From contig NZ_QGTD01000003.1 in NCBI RefSeq assembly GCF_003176895.1, forward strand, positions 1-64,000: DNA of 64,000 bases. Direction: 5' to 3'. How positions within the stretch are numbered: the first letter of the stretch is position 1; each line of letters opens with the position of its first letter. Below, in pieces: positions 34,695 through 44,013 of this stretch. The translations under genes were made by a program, and so were the position numbers. The DNA comes from Gracilibacillus dipsosauri (lineage in GTDB: Bacteria; Bacillota; Bacilli; Bacillales; Amphibacillaceae). The notes beneath the pieces are model-generated. The model was not told the origin of the DNA. It saw nothing but the letters and a program-made list of their open reading frames with translations, and made no database searches.

Positions 34695-35615
34695 CTATTC
34701 CTGAATCATATTTCGAACCTTTTCTACTTCTTCTTGTGGCACAATGTAATAATAGATACCATCAATTTTTGTACCAGATCCTTGTACCTGATAGTTGGTT
34801 ATTTTTTTCCTTGTATCACTATAGCCATCAAGTAATGCTTTCATATCATCGAACTGGAGACTTGTCGTCATGTTATTTCCCATCACCTCGATGACTTCAT
34901 GAATTTTAGTGACATTGGCAATGTTTGCTCCACTATCGATAATGCCAGCAATCACCTTACGTTGTCTTTCTGTTCGGCCAAAATCACCTGCTGGATCTTG
35001 TTTTCTCATTCGAACATAGGCCAAAGTTTTTTCGCCATCCATCTCAATAGGACCTTTTGTAAAATTATATTTTCCGTCAGACCACTCAATTTCGTTATTT
35101 ACCGTAATCGTACCGACAACATCTACTAACTCCTTTAAACCTTCCATATTAATTCGAACAAAATAATCAAGCTCTATCCCTAGGAAGTTTTCTACCGTCT
35201 GAACAGACATATCTGCTCCACCAAAGGCATAGGCATGATTAATCTTATCCTCATAACCTTCACCTACAATTAACGTACGTGTATCACGAGGAATACTAAC
35301 AATCTGCATTTCATCCTTCTCTGGCTTTAAGGTTAGCACCATTAATGCATCCGATCTTCCTTTATCATTTCCTCTTTGGTCTACTCCTAGAAGTAGAATA
35401 TTAAGAGGCTCTGTCGCATTTAGCTTTTTCTTAACCTCTTGCAAATCAATCGAATCAACTGGCTCATGCATTTTCGTATCAACCGTTTTCTCTACATTGT
35501 TAATAATAGTCCAAGCATATATGCCTACCCCAACAATAATAAGAAAGATAATGATTAATGGTGTCAAAAGCCACCACTTTTTTTTAGACTTTTTTCGATT
35601 AGCTCTCGTTTCCAC
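34695..35615 (-). CDS. tagU: LytR-CpsA-Psr family phosphotransferase TagU
   Basis: A 306-aa LCP protein matching the length and sequence pattern of B. subtilis TagU/LytR. It has a basic N-terminus, one membrane segment (about 15-37) and an extracellular domain with ILLLGVDQRGNDKGRSDALM, IVSIPRDTRT, KINHAYAFGGADMSVQTVE and the Arg-rich AYVRMRKQDPAGDFGRTERQ. LCP enzymes attach undecaprenyl-linked wall teichoic acid or other glycopolymers to peptidoglycan on the outer face of the membrane. It starts at GTG behind GGATGAAGACCAG. It is transcribed alone. Confidence 0.9.
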   Translation of the reverse strand: METRANRKKSKKKWWLLTPLIIIFLIIVGVGIYAWTIINNVEKTVDTKMHEPVDSIDLQEVKKKLNATEPLNILLLGVDQRGNDKGRSDALMVLTLKPEKDEMQIVSIPRDTRTLIVGEGYEDKINHAYAFGGADMSVQTVENFLGIELDYFVRINMEGLKELVDVVGTITVNNEIEWSDGKYNFTKGPIEMDGEKTLAYVRMRKQDPAGDFGRTERQRKVIAGIIDSGANIANVTKIHEVIEVMGNNMTTSLQFDDMKALLDGYSDTRKKITNYQVQGSGTKIDGIYYYIVPQEEVEKVRNMIQE

Positions 35616-35708
35616 CTGGTCTTCATCCTATTCTCTTAACTTTAGTCATTATTCTCACATAAATTATAGCACATCGCCCAGAAAAAGTAAGTATTTTTCT
35701 AAAGTTGT

Positions 35709-35748
35709 CAAAAAACAGCTTATTTTGCGAATCCCAAAATAAGCTGTT
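35709..35748 (-). terminator. Terminator of the sugar catabolic operon
   Basis: AACAGCTTATTTTG and CAAAATAAGCTGTT (35714-35748) form a 14-bp stem followed on the minus strand by T residues (TTTTT, 35713-35709). It lies 15 bases past the last gene of the operon. Confidence 0.85.
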
Positions 35749-35763
35749 CTCATGTTCAACAAA

Positions 35764-36828
35764 TTAAGAGTTTAAAAGACTACGATCAGGATAGATCATA
35801 ATTTTAATACTCGTATCCTTTTCAATTCTAGCTTTTTCAACGGCTTCTTCTATTTGATCCAGAGAATATTGATGGGTAACGATCTGTTCTATATTCATTT
35901 CCTGATCACTCAAGCCTTGGATTGCCGCGGGATAGGTGTTGACATAGCGAAAAAGTCCATGAACATCATACTCTGAGTCAACTAAATGCGTAATATCGAT
36001 GCCAATTTCCTCTGCTGCCGGCAGACCGACAAGAACTATCCTTCCACCTCTTCTTGTCACGGTCAAGACGTCCTGTACTGCCCGCGGATTTCCAGACGTT
36101 TCTATTGATACATCCATACCTTTTCCAGCTGTCAATTGCTCTAATCTCTCAGCTAATGATTCCTTAGATGGGTCAATCACAGCAGTTACTCCTAATTTCT
36201 TGGCTAATTCTAAGCGAAATGGTACAACATCTGTTGCATAAATCTCTTTTACCCCATATAGCCGAGCCGCTTGTATTGTCAACAGTCCTATTGGGCCTAG
36301 TCCTGTAATGAGCATACGATCACTAGGCTTTACCTTTCCCCGGTTCATGGCATGCATCCCAACGGAAAACGGTTCGAGTAATGCCCCCGTTTCATAGCTC
36401 ATCCCATCAGGTAATGGAAAGACAAAATCACTACGGACAGCGACATATTCCGCCCATGCACCATCAACTGGTGGTGTTGCCATAAAAACCACATCTGGAC
36501 ATAAATTGTAGCGACCTTCCTTGCAATAATCACATCTACCACAGGTCACACCTGGCTCTACCGCAACCCTTTCTCCAACTGTTAGATTTCTGACACTGTC
36601 ACCAACTGCCACTATATCGCCAGCCATTTCATGACCTAAAATGATTGGCTCCTTCACCTCATATCGACCAATTTTTCCATGCTCATAGTAATGAACATCC
36701 GAACCACAAATTCCTATACAGTGTACTTTGATTAGGACCTGATCTGCTTGGATTTCTGGAATCGGTACTTCTTTCACTTCTATATCCAAGGGTTTATTTA
36801 ATACGGCAGCCTTCATCCTATTGCTCAC
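35764..36828 (-). CDS. Zinc-dependent alcohol (polyol) dehydrogenase, sorbitol/xylitol dehydrogenase type
   Basis: A 354-aa MDR-family enzyme. It has catalytic zinc ligands in CGSDVHYYEHGKIG and GHEMAG, the structural zinc set CGRCDYCKEGRYNLC, and the Rossmann GLGPIGLL. The length and pattern match sorbitol/xylitol dehydrogenases, which oxidise polyols with NAD+. A longer in-frame ORF exists, but the GTG at 36828 follows AAGGAGTGACAGAT with good spacing and gives the usual family start. It is the last gene of the operon led by a GH43 glycosidase. A role in oxidising the released pentose or polyol is inference. Confidence 0.85.
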   Translation of the reverse strand: MSNRMKAAVLNKPLDIEVKEVPIPEIQADQVLIKVHCIGICGSDVHYYEHGKIGRYEVKEPIILGHEMAGDIVAVGDSVRNLTVGERVAVEPGVTCGRCDYCKEGRYNLCPDVVFMATPPVDGAWAEYVAVRSDFVFPLPDGMSYETGALLEPFSVGMHAMNRGKVKPSDRMLITGLGPIGLLTIQAARLYGVKEIYATDVVPFRLELAKKLGVTAVIDPSKESLAERLEQLTAGKGMDVSIETSGNPRAVQDVLTVTRRGGRIVLVGLPAAEEIGIDITHLVDSEYDVHGLFRYVNTYPAAIQGLSDQEMNIEQIVTHQYSLDQIEEAVEKARIEKDTSIKIMIYPDRSLLNS

Positions 36829-36868
36829 ATCTGTCACTCCTTGTATGCTAAAACAGGATTCTTTTTCA

Positions 36869-38032
36869 TCAGAGCTTAATCCAACGTCTTTCCTCCGCAG
36901 ATTGTTCAATCGCATCAAGCAATTTTTGATTTTGGACACCATCCTCAAAATTCGGTGCTGGTTGGTAATCCTCTGCAATCCCTCGGAAAAATTCGTCAAT
37001 TAAATGAATAAACGTATGCTCATAGCCAATGATATGCCCAGCAGGCCAGTACGCTCCAACATATGGATGCACTTCCTCGGTACAATTGATTAAACGGAAG
37101 CCTTGCTCTCCTTCCTCATCACTCGCTAAGTAGAGTTCTAGGTTATTCATATTTTCCATATCCCAACGAACAGAGCCTTTCTCCCCATTGATTTCAAATT
37201 TATTCTTATTGCGATTACCATTAGCAAAACGAGTTGCTTCAAATGTCCCTAGTGCTCCATTCTCAAATCGAGCGAGAAACGCTACAGCATCATCCACCGT
37301 GACCTCACCCATTTTCGTTGAATCGCCTTTCGCACTTAAACCACCCGTCATTTCACCAATTGGACGTTCTTTAATAAAGGTTTCCATTGTCGCAACAATT
37401 TCGGTGAATTCTCCAATCAAAAAACGAGCAAGGTCAATACTATGTGCACCGATATCCCCTAAGGCACCAGATCCAGACACTTCCTTTTTCAAGCGCCAGA
37501 CTAGTGGAAAGCTAGGATCAATGATGAAATCCTGTAAATAATGAGCACGATAATGGAAAATACGTCCAAGCTTGCCTTGTTCGATCAGCTTTTTGGCAAA
37601 CTGTACAGCAGGGGCAAAGCGATAATTATGACAAATCATGTGCTTTACCCCGTTCTTCTTCACTGCTGCTAGCATTTGCTCTGCTTCTTCCACAGTTAGC
37701 GCAAGAGGCTTTTCTGTAATGATATGCTTACCCGCTTCTGCTGCCGCAATCGCAATTTCGGCATGTGTATGGTTCGGTGTCACAATATCAATCACATCAA
37801 TATCGTCTCGCTCCACTACTTTTCGCCAATCGGTTTCATAGCTTTCCCAGCCCATTTTTTCTTGTGCTTCCTTCACGGCCTCTTCATTTCTTCCAGCAAT
37901 GACTTTTAGCTCAGGCTTTAATGGATTGTCAAAATAAAATGGTAAATCACGATAAGCATGACTATGTGCTTTTCCCATAAATTGATATCCTATCATTCCA
38001 ATTCTTACAGGTTTACTTGTTATGCCCACCAC
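36869..38032 (-). CDS. Gfo/Idh/MocA-family oxidoreductase
   Basis: A 387-aa NAD(P)-dependent oxidoreductase. The N-terminal Rossmann fold (RIGMIGYQFMGKAHSHAY, GxGxxG-like with an altered middle) is followed by the conserved EKP in ITEKPLALTVEE and a C-terminal domain. DIGAHSIDLARFLIG carries the GD-x-G-x-H-x3-D catalytic region, and HNYRFAP is typical. These enzymes oxidise sugars or inositols. It starts at GTG (38032) or the next GTG, overlapping the upstream gene by about 13 bases. It is one of two such proteins in this operon, which differ considerably. Confidence 0.85.
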   Translation of the reverse strand: MVGITSKPVRIGMIGYQFMGKAHSHAYRDLPFYFDNPLKPELKVIAGRNEEAVKEAQEKMGWESYETDWRKVVERDDIDVIDIVTPNHTHAEIAIAAAEAGKHIITEKPLALTVEEAEQMLAAVKKNGVKHMICHNYRFAPAVQFAKKLIEQGKLGRIFHYRAHYLQDFIIDPSFPLVWRLKKEVSGSGALGDIGAHSIDLARFLIGEFTEIVATMETFIKERPIGEMTGGLSAKGDSTKMGEVTVDDAVAFLARFENGALGTFEATRFANGNRNKNKFEINGEKGSVRWDMENMNNLELYLASDEEGEQGFRLINCTEEVHPYVGAYWPAGHIIGYEHTFIHLIDEFFRGIAEDYQPAPNFEDGVQNQKLLDAIEQSAEERRWIKL

Positions 38033-38994
38033 ATTTCACCAACCTTTTCTTTGATTAATGCATTTTTCAATACTTCTACGGCTTTATGAAACCCTTCCTC
38101 AACAGACATTAAACTATCCTCATGCTCGATCGAGATAGCTCCTTCATAACCGATCAGCTGTAATGCACTGATGATTCGCTTCCACTCTTCCTCTCCATGA
38201 CCATAGCCAACGGTTCGGAATATCCATGCCCTATTTAATTCATCACTGTATGGTTTCGTATCAAGTACACCGTTTGCTTTTGTATTTTGCTCATCCATTC
38301 CTGTATCCTTTGCATGAAAATGGTACAGTGCCTTATGCTTCCCTAACTCTTTAATGCTGACAACAGGATCCATCTGCTGCCAATATAAATGGCTTGGGTC
38401 AAAGTTAACACCAATTTGGTTTCCACAGACTTCTCTTAATTTTAGGGCGGTTTCATTATTGTAGACAACAAAGCCAGGATGTGGCTCAATCGCTACTCGT
38501 ACACCGTGTTCCGCCAAGAAGTCATTTTGCTTCTTCCAATACGGAATGACGCGCTCTTGCCATTGCCATTCGAGTACTTCAGGGTGATCATCTGGCCATG
38601 CAGCAGTTACCCATACTGGATACTTCGAATGCTCTGATTCTCCTGGGCATCCTGAGAAGGTGATCACCGTATTTACCCCGATCTTTTCAGCAAGTAGGAC
38701 GGTTTTTTCAAATTGCTTATGATGCTGTTCGCTTATTGCTTTGTTCGGGTGAAGGGGGTTTCCATGACAGCTAAGGGCACTAATTTCTAAGTTTCTTTGC
38801 TCAAATGCTTCTTTAAAGGCAGATAGCTTTCCTTCATCTGCTAATAATTCATCGGGATTACAATGGGCATTACCTGGATAGCCCCCTGTGCCAATCTCCA
38901 CCGTCTCAAGACCTGCTTCTGCTACCTTATCCAAAGCTTCCTCCAATGACTTATCACCAAATAGTACAGCAAATACACCTAACTTCATTTCCAT
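38020..38994 (-). CDS. Sugar phosphate isomerase/epimerase (xylose-isomerase-like TIM barrel)
   Basis: A 324-aa AP-endonuclease-2-fold protein. Likely metal ligands lie in AIEPHPGFV (Glu), NFDPSHLYWQ (Asp/His), YHFHAKD (His) and ISIEHEDSLM (Glu). Such proteins isomerise or epimerise sugars, often 3-keto-sugars made by Gfo/Idh/MocA partners. The gene lies between two Gfo/Idh/MocA genes, fitting that pairing. I chose the ATG at 38994, eight bases after AAAGGA; an ATG at 38988 is also possible. Confidence 0.82.
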   Translation of the reverse strand: MEMKLGVFAVLFGDKSLEEALDKVAEAGLETVEIGTGGYPGNAHCNPDELLADEGKLSAFKEAFEQRNLEISALSCHGNPLHPNKAISEQHHKQFEKTVLLAEKIGVNTVITFSGCPGESEHSKYPVWVTAAWPDDHPEVLEWQWQERVIPYWKKQNDFLAEHGVRVAIEPHPGFVVYNNETALKLREVCGNQIGVNFDPSHLYWQQMDPVVSIKELGKHKALYHFHAKDTGMDEQNTKANGVLDTKPYSDELNRAWIFRTVGYGHGEEEWKRIISALQLIGYEGAISIEHEDSLMSVEEGFHKAVEVLKNALIKEKVGEMWWA

Positions 38995-39041
38995 CACCTA
39001 ATCCTTTCTGCAAAATGATTGGTAAAACTCACTCATCGTTT

Positions 39042-40142
39042 TTATGCAAAATAGTCCTCAGCTATTCCTTCTGGTAACGGCTCTGGCTGTTTGCAATGGC
39101 TTGGAACAATATAATGCTTCCCATCTGATGAGGCATCATGTATCCCATGCATAATATCTAACACATGGTAGGCGAGCGTTCCATCTGTTCTTGCAGTTCG
39201 TTTGGCTAAAATAGCATCGACCATCTCAGCAACCCCTAAGCCCCGACTATTATCGGTAAACCCATGTGTTAAAGGAACCTCAGTCCAATCACTGTCGTCT
39301 TTTCTTCGAATCATAACAGGGCCACCGAATGTATTCGGATCTGGAACGATCATGCTTCCTTCTGTCCCATATATCTCGATATGTGGTAATCCATGATGCC
39401 ATGTATCAAAGCTCATGACCATGGAAGCGACGGCACCATTTTCAAAATCTAAAACACTATTAATCTGTGTTGGAGTTTCGACCTTAATCTTCTCGCCATA
39501 CTTTTGTTTACTAGTAATCGTACGTTCCTTATAGGTCATTTGGGCAGACCCTGTTACGCGACTGATTGGCCCAATTAATGCAATAAGGGCTGTTAAATAA
39601 TAAGGACCCATATCGAATAAAGGACCACCACCTACCTGATAATAAAAGGCAGGATCCGGATGCCAACGCTCGTGTCCTGGGATCATCATAAACGCCGTAG
39701 CTGAAATAGGCTTGCCAATCACACCATCATCCAAAAGCTTCTTACATGTTTGAATCCCTCCCCCTAAGAAGGTATCAGGTGCATTTCCGATATATAATCC
39801 TTTTTCTTTGGCTAACTCTAGCATTTTATTCGCTTCTTCTCTTGTAACTGCTAGAGGCTTTTCGCCATATACATGCTTGCCATTTTCCAATGCCTTTATC
39901 GCTATCTCCGCATGAACAGCTGGTATCGTCAAATTAATAACGAAATCAATTTCAGGATCTAACAAAAGCTCCTCTGTCGTATAGGCCTTTGGAACGCCAT
40001 ATTCCGCTGCATGACTTTTGGCACGATCAAGCACCAAATCTGCCACGGCTTGAATCGTGTAATTCTTAAAGCGTTTTGCATTTTCCAAATAGATTCGACT
40101 AATATTTCCACAACCAATAATACCTACATTTAATTGATTCAT
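39042..40142 (-). CDS. Gfo/Idh/MocA-family oxidoreductase (second)
   Basis: A 366-aa oxidoreductase. It has the N-terminal GIIGCGNISRIYLENAK (GxGxxG), the catalytic EKP in VYGEKPLAVTREE and GGGPLFDMGPYYLTALIALIG, the family's catalytic Asp/Tyr-type helix. Its substrate is unknown. In this cluster (GH43, ThuA, isomerase) it may form part of a 3-keto-glycoside pathway, which is inference. The start is an ATG behind AGGAGTGGAAGC. Confidence 0.87.
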   Translation of the reverse strand: MNQLNVGIIGCGNISRIYLENAKRFKNYTIQAVADLVLDRAKSHAAEYGVPKAYTTEELLLDPEIDFVINLTIPAVHAEIAIKALENGKHVYGEKPLAVTREEANKMLELAKEKGLYIGNAPDTFLGGGIQTCKKLLDDGVIGKPISATAFMMIPGHERWHPDPAFYYQVGGGPLFDMGPYYLTALIALIGPISRVTGSAQMTYKERTITSKQKYGEKIKVETPTQINSVLDFENGAVASMVMSFDTWHHGLPHIEIYGTEGSMIVPDPNTFGGPVMIRRKDDSDWTEVPLTHGFTDNSRGLGVAEMVDAILAKRTARTDGTLAYHVLDIMHGIHDASSDGKHYIVPSHCKQPEPLPEGIAEDYFA

Positions 40143-40152
40143 GCTTCCACTC

Positions 40153-40803
40153 CTATCTGCTTGCCCAAGTCATACCTCTTTGCATTAATTGAAGTACCTC
40201 TGGCATTTTGACAATTTCCGCGACATGACCTAACCCACAGTAATAAACCTTTCCCTCTCCCCATTTTTTCGTCCATACAACTGGCATATCCACTTCTCCG
40301 TTTGTTTGATATGGTCCTTCTGCAACAGGGAAGCGAGTCGTTGCATGAACATGAATGGCCGGATCAACATGCATATAATATTGCTCAGATACTACTGTAA
40401 AATCCTCCATTCCTTCTGTTAACGGATGATCTGGATCCTTGATATGCACCTTGTATTCTACTCCATCATTACCAGGGTGTGCGACCCATTGGCCACCAAC
40501 CATAAATTGATAGTCTACCTCCATCCGAAAGGAATCACCCATTCCACCATGAAGTCCTGCCAATCCTGTGCCCTGTTCAACTGCTTTCAATAACGGCTGT
40601 AGCTGATCCTGTTCGATTGTACCTTGTGTCCAGTTTGGTACAATCAAATCATATTCTGTCAGATCATCTTCTTTCAGTGTCTCTAACGTATCCGTGATTT
40701 TAACCTGAAAATCCTTTTCTTCTAATAAACCTGCTAGTATATCTGCTACTTGTTTTGGTTCATGTCCTTCCCAACCACCTTGAAAGATTAATGCTTTTTT
40801 CAA
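40153..40803 (-). CDS. ThuA-domain protein
   Basis: A 216-aa ThuA-like glutamine-amidotransferase-fold protein. It has ALIFQGGWEGHEPKQVADIL at the start, LAGLHGGMGDSFRMEV near 78, HPGNDGVEYKVHI, YYMHVDP and VVWTKKWGEGKVYYCGLGH. ThuA proteins occur in sugar catabolic clusters (trehalose utilisation) and are linked to keto-sugar metabolism; the exact reaction is not settled. It starts at TTG behind AGGAGGTAATTTTC. It lies 12 bases after the GH43 gene. Confidence 0.87.
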   Translation of the reverse strand: MKKALIFQGGWEGHEPKQVADILAGLLEEKDFQVKITDTLETLKEDDLTEYDLIVPNWTQGTIEQDQLQPLLKAVEQGTGLAGLHGGMGDSFRMEVDYQFMVGGQWVAHPGNDGVEYKVHIKDPDHPLTEGMEDFTVVSEQYYMHVDPAIHVHATTRFPVAEGPYQTNGEVDMPVVWTKKWGEGKVYYCGLGHVAEIVKMPEVLQLMQRGMTWASR

Positions 40804-40815
40804 GAAAATTACCTC

Positions 40816-42390
40816 CTATGTTAAAATATTATAGTTAAAATAATCAAAATCAGCTTTTTTATGCTGTCCACTCAGATCCTGTGCGGCCATACCGACAAAC
40901 GTTCCTGTAAATCGTACATAATCAGAATCGTCGTCTGATAAGTGACCAATGTCTATTTTTTCGCCAATCTGCTGCCATTCATCTGTATCTAATCGGTAGT
41001 AAAATTGTAATAAATGATCATGAATGACTGCTTTTAAATAGATTGGTTGATCGTTAGGAAGTGCGATATCCTTTTCTAGCAATTCTTCATAGCTTCCATA
41101 TTTTGTTTCGATGATTCCAATACATTTTCCTAAGGTTTCGTGTTCTGTTATGCGTAAATACACATGATCCTCTGTATCATAATAAATCATCAATCCTGCC
41201 ATTTGCTGGAAATTTTCTGGTTCAAATTCTACAGAGGTCTCTAATTCTACTTGGAAATGCTCAAGTCGCCTCATTACCATACTCTGACGATGAAACGAAT
41301 TCATCGATTCTTCCCCATATAGACGGAGATAACCAGGACGGTCTTTAAGCGAATACCATTTTTCTTCAAAGGTCCTTCTTAATGCATTCCAATGTAAAGC
41401 TAGTGTCTCTTCATTAAAATCATCGTGAAGCGGAATGGTTACTGCTTCTGACACTGGCAGATCAGGTGCCGGTACTTCCTTGCTTGGGTTTGGACCATTT
41501 TCGATACGAAGCCAATCATCGTCTGTCCAGTAGCATTTTTGTATAGCCGTTTCTCTACCTAAAATACTTTTTTTATCGATCACAGGTCGCCCACATAAAT
41601 GTGCCATATACCATTCTCCATTTTGTGTTTCGACCAAGCAACCATGTCCCGCTTTTTGCAACTGATCTTCATCAGACTTATCAGAGGTTAAGATCGGGTT
41701 CATTGGATCCACCTCATATGGACCAAAAAGCGATCGAGAGCGAGCCATTGTTGCTGCATGATCATATTCTGTGCCACCTTCGGCTGTTAATAAATAGTAG
41801 TAGCCATTTCTTTTGTATACGTGTGGTGCTTCCGTTTTTCTTAACTCTGTCCCTTTAAAGATATTTCGTATTGGTCCGACTAATTTTTGCTCTTTAACGG
41901 AATATTCCTGTAGAGCGATACCCGCAAAAGAGTTCGTGCCCTTGCGATGATCCCAAATCATATTGACTAACCACTTCTTCCCATCCTCATCATGGAATAA
42001 GGATGGATCAAAGCCACTACTATTTAGATAAATTGGGTCTGACCATGGCCCTGTAATACTTTCTGCTGTCACTAAATAGTTATGGGTATCCTTAAATGCT
42101 CCCTTTCTACTCTTCACATCCGTAAAAATAAGATAATAAGTTCCATCTGAATAGGAAAGACATGGTGCCCAAACACCGCCTGAGTTCAAATTTCCTAGCA
42201 TGTTAAGCTGGGAGGAACGTGTAAGAGGATAACCTATCAGTTCCCAGTTCACTAAGTCCCTAGAATGATAGATTTGTACACCTGGAAACCATTCAAAAGT
42301 AGATACAGCTATGTAATAATTATCCTCTACTCGAAGTATCGATGGATCCGGATTAAACCCAAGTAATACAGGATTTTGAATCATTTTCAT
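40816..42390 (-). CDS. Glycoside hydrolase family 43 beta-xylosidase/alpha-arabinofuranosidase
   Basis: A 524-aa GH43 enzyme with no signal peptide, so cytoplasmic. The five-bladed propeller (about 1-320) has the catalytic Asp in GFNPDPSILRVEDNYYIAVS, the second Asp in SGFDPSLFHDEDGKKWLV (about 128-133) and the Glu in KTEAPHVYKRNGYYYL (about 186). A C-terminal beta-sandwich (about 325-524) matches the XynB accessory domain. It would hydrolyse imported xylo- or arabino-oligosaccharides. The start is an ATG behind GGAAGGAGAG. It is the first gene of the operon, with an operator-like palindrome 30 bases upstream. Confidence 0.9.
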   Translation of the reverse strand: MKMIQNPVLLGFNPDPSILRVEDNYYIAVSTFEWFPGVQIYHSRDLVNWELIGYPLTRSSQLNMLGNLNSGGVWAPCLSYSDGTYYLIFTDVKSRKGAFKDTHNYLVTAESITGPWSDPIYLNSSGFDPSLFHDEDGKKWLVNMIWDHRKGTNSFAGIALQEYSVKEQKLVGPIRNIFKGTELRKTEAPHVYKRNGYYYLLTAEGGTEYDHAATMARSRSLFGPYEVDPMNPILTSDKSDEDQLQKAGHGCLVETQNGEWYMAHLCGRPVIDKKSILGRETAIQKCYWTDDDWLRIENGPNPSKEVPAPDLPVSEAVTIPLHDDFNEETLALHWNALRRTFEEKWYSLKDRPGYLRLYGEESMNSFHRQSMVMRRLEHFQVELETSVEFEPENFQQMAGLMIYYDTEDHVYLRITEHETLGKCIGIIETKYGSYEELLEKDIALPNDQPIYLKAVIHDHLLQFYYRLDTDEWQQIGEKIDIGHLSDDDSDYVRFTGTFVGMAAQDLSGQHKKADFDYFNYNILT

Positions 42391-42419
42391 GGTTGACTCT
42401 CCTTCCTTCCGCCTCTAAT

Positions 42420-42433
42420 TGATAGCGTTATCA
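42420..42433. promoter_or_regulatory. Palindromic cre/LacI-type operator upstream of the sugar operon
   Basis: TGATAGCGTTATCA is a near-perfect inverted repeat with a central CG, of the LacI/CcpA type. Against the cre consensus it differs at one position. It lies 30 bases upstream of the GH43 start, within the expected promoter region, and should govern the operon either through CcpA or a dedicated LacI-family repressor. Confidence 0.65.
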
Positions 42434-42595
42434 TATTTTATCATGGTTCTTTCTGTTTTTCTATATTCTATTATAACTAAGTTTATCCAAACAACAAACT
42501 ATTTTGCCATATTTATGACGAATTTTTTTTATTTTATGTACTATCCTACCAAACTAGAACTTATAATATAATAAAAATAAAAAGGAAGCGATAGG

Positions 42596-43285
42596 ATGAA
42601 ACGAAAAATCACGCTGATAGTCTGTTGTTTTATTGGAATAGTATGCCTTCTGTTTGCTTCAGCCTATTACCTTATGAATGCAAGAAGTTTTCAGATTTTT
42701 GGAGGACTAACCAATCAAGTAGAAACAGATGAGTTGGTGGTGGCTCTAACCTTTGATGATGGGCCGACTGAAAAGGTAGATGCTATTCTCGCATTATTGG
42801 ATGATTATCAAGCAAAAGCTACGTTCTTTTTAATAGGGAAGGATATGAAGAACAACCCACAACAAACTAGAAAAATTGTAGAGGCTGGCCATCAAATTGG
42901 AAATCACACCTTTTCTCATGAAAGAATGATATTCCAATCACAACAATTTATTAAGCAGGAAATAACGAAGACAGATCAATTAATTCGCGAGGCAGGCTAT
43001 CAAGAAGAAATTGATTTCCGTCCTCCTTTTGGCAAAAAGCTTTTCGGTCTACCCTATTATTTATCGAAGCACGATCGAGAAACGATTACATGGAACATAG
43101 AACCAGATACAGCAGAGGATAAGTTAGCGTATGTGCAAGAAAAAATAGAACCAGGCTCCATTATCCTTTTACACCCGATGTATGATCAATCAGGTGAAGA
43201 GCTTCAGCTATTGGAAGAAATCCTTCAATTATTAACGAGTCAAGGCTACTCCTTTATTACAGTGGATGAATTGCAGAATTTATAA
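42596..43285 (+). CDS. Polysaccharide deacetylase (NodB-homology), membrane-anchored
   Basis: A 229-aa carbohydrate esterase 4 protein. It has an N-terminal membrane segment (about 5-26), then motif 1 TFDDGP (catalytic and metal Asp), motif 2 NHTFSHE (metal His pair), motif 3 FRPPFGKKL and motif 5 IILLHPMYD. It would remove acetyl groups from a cell-wall or surface polysaccharide on the outer face. The anchor and short length match the YlxY/PdaA-like group without extra domains. The start is an ATG behind AAAGGAAGCG. Confidence 0.87.
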   Translation: MKRKITLIVCCFIGIVCLLFASAYYLMNARSFQIFGGLTNQVETDELVVALTFDDGPTEKVDAILALLDDYQAKATFFLIGKDMKNNPQQTRKIVEAGHQIGNHTFSHERMIFQSQQFIKQEITKTDQLIREAGYQEEIDFRPPFGKKLFGLPYYLSKHDRETITWNIEPDTAEDKLAYVQEKIEPGSIILLHPMYDQSGEELQLLEEILQLLTSQGYSFITVDELQNL

Positions 43286-43302
43286 GATAGACTTATTGTG
43301 AA

Positions 43303-43358
43303 TTCTAATCAAATTCTCATTTTTCTCTTATTCTTCTCTCATTTCTAAAAGGTATAGT
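43303..43358 (+). promoter_or_regulatory. Four 11-bp-phased heptamers and -10 box upstream of the second PepSY gene
   Basis: TTCTAAT (43303), TTCTCAT (43314), CTCTTAT (43325) and CTCTCAT (43336) start 11 bases apart. A -10 TATAGT (43353-43358) begins 17 bases after the last start. This copies the array at 13165-13220 in unit sequence, number, period and distance to the -10, which is unlikely by chance. Confidence 0.7.
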
Positions 43359-43390
43359 GAAGATGAATAGAAATGAAGGAGGAAGAAAAC

Positions 43391-43939
43391 ATGAAAAAAG
43401 TACTATTAGTAGGAGCAGCTGTCACAACCGTTATTTTTGGTGGAGTCACGATTGCATGGGCTTCCACTGATAATCAGGAAGCGATAACGGCCGAACAAGC
43501 TTTGAAAACAGCATTTGCGCAGGCTGACGGATTTATCGAGGAAGTTGATCTTTCCTTCGAAGAGGATGATCATTATTACGAAGTAGAAATCGAAAGCAGA
43601 ACCGGTGAATATGAATTTCAAGTCGATGCCTCTACTGGAAAACTACTGAAATCACAGGATCGTACCAAGGAAGATGCAGAAGAGTATGATGATACGCATT
43701 ATCCAAATAAGCCAGCCAATCTAACATCCTTTACTGAGTATAGTACAGTCGTCGAACAAGTCGACACAAACGGATTAACATTCCATTTGGAAAAAGATAA
43801 TCCCGGGAGTCGAATTATGTTTCTTGTCAATGGGGATAAAGAGAAACAGTATAAAATCATCTACAAAAAAGAGGAGCATTTTCTAAAAATTATTGATCTA
43901 ATGGAAAATGACCAAGTATACAGTGGATTTATTTCTTAG
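43391..43939 (+). CDS. PepSY-domain envelope protein
   Basis: A 182-aa protein. It has an N-terminal signal or anchor (about 1-24, ending WASTDN), one PepSY domain (about 32-92: TAEQALKTAFAQADGFIEEV, YYEVEIESRTGEYEFQVDAS) and an 80-residue C-terminal domain (YSTVVEQVDTNGLTFHLEKD) of unknown type. The ATG at 43391 follows AAGGAGGAAGAAAAC. It shares a promoter array with the PepSY gene at 13250, 30 kb away, so both are probably outputs of the same two-component system (inference). Confidence 0.8.
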   Translation: MKKVLLVGAAVTTVIFGGVTIAWASTDNQEAITAEQALKTAFAQADGFIEEVDLSFEEDDHYYEVEIESRTGEYEFQVDASTGKLLKSQDRTKEDAEEYDDTHYPNKPANLTSFTEYSTVVEQVDTNGLTFHLEKDNPGSRIMFLVNGDKEKQYKIIYKKEEHFLKIIDLMENDQVYSGFIS

Positions 43940-44013
43940 GATAGCGATCTATTTGCATTCCACTCTAGATAGGAAGATAATAGGATAGAGAAAGTAGAGA
44001 AAGGAAGCAAATA

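Noticed and set aside
36829-36999. N-terminal extension of the polyol dehydrogenase ORF
   Set aside because: It covers the end of the upstream oxidoreductase gene and has no family similarity; GTG at 36828 has a proper ribosome site.
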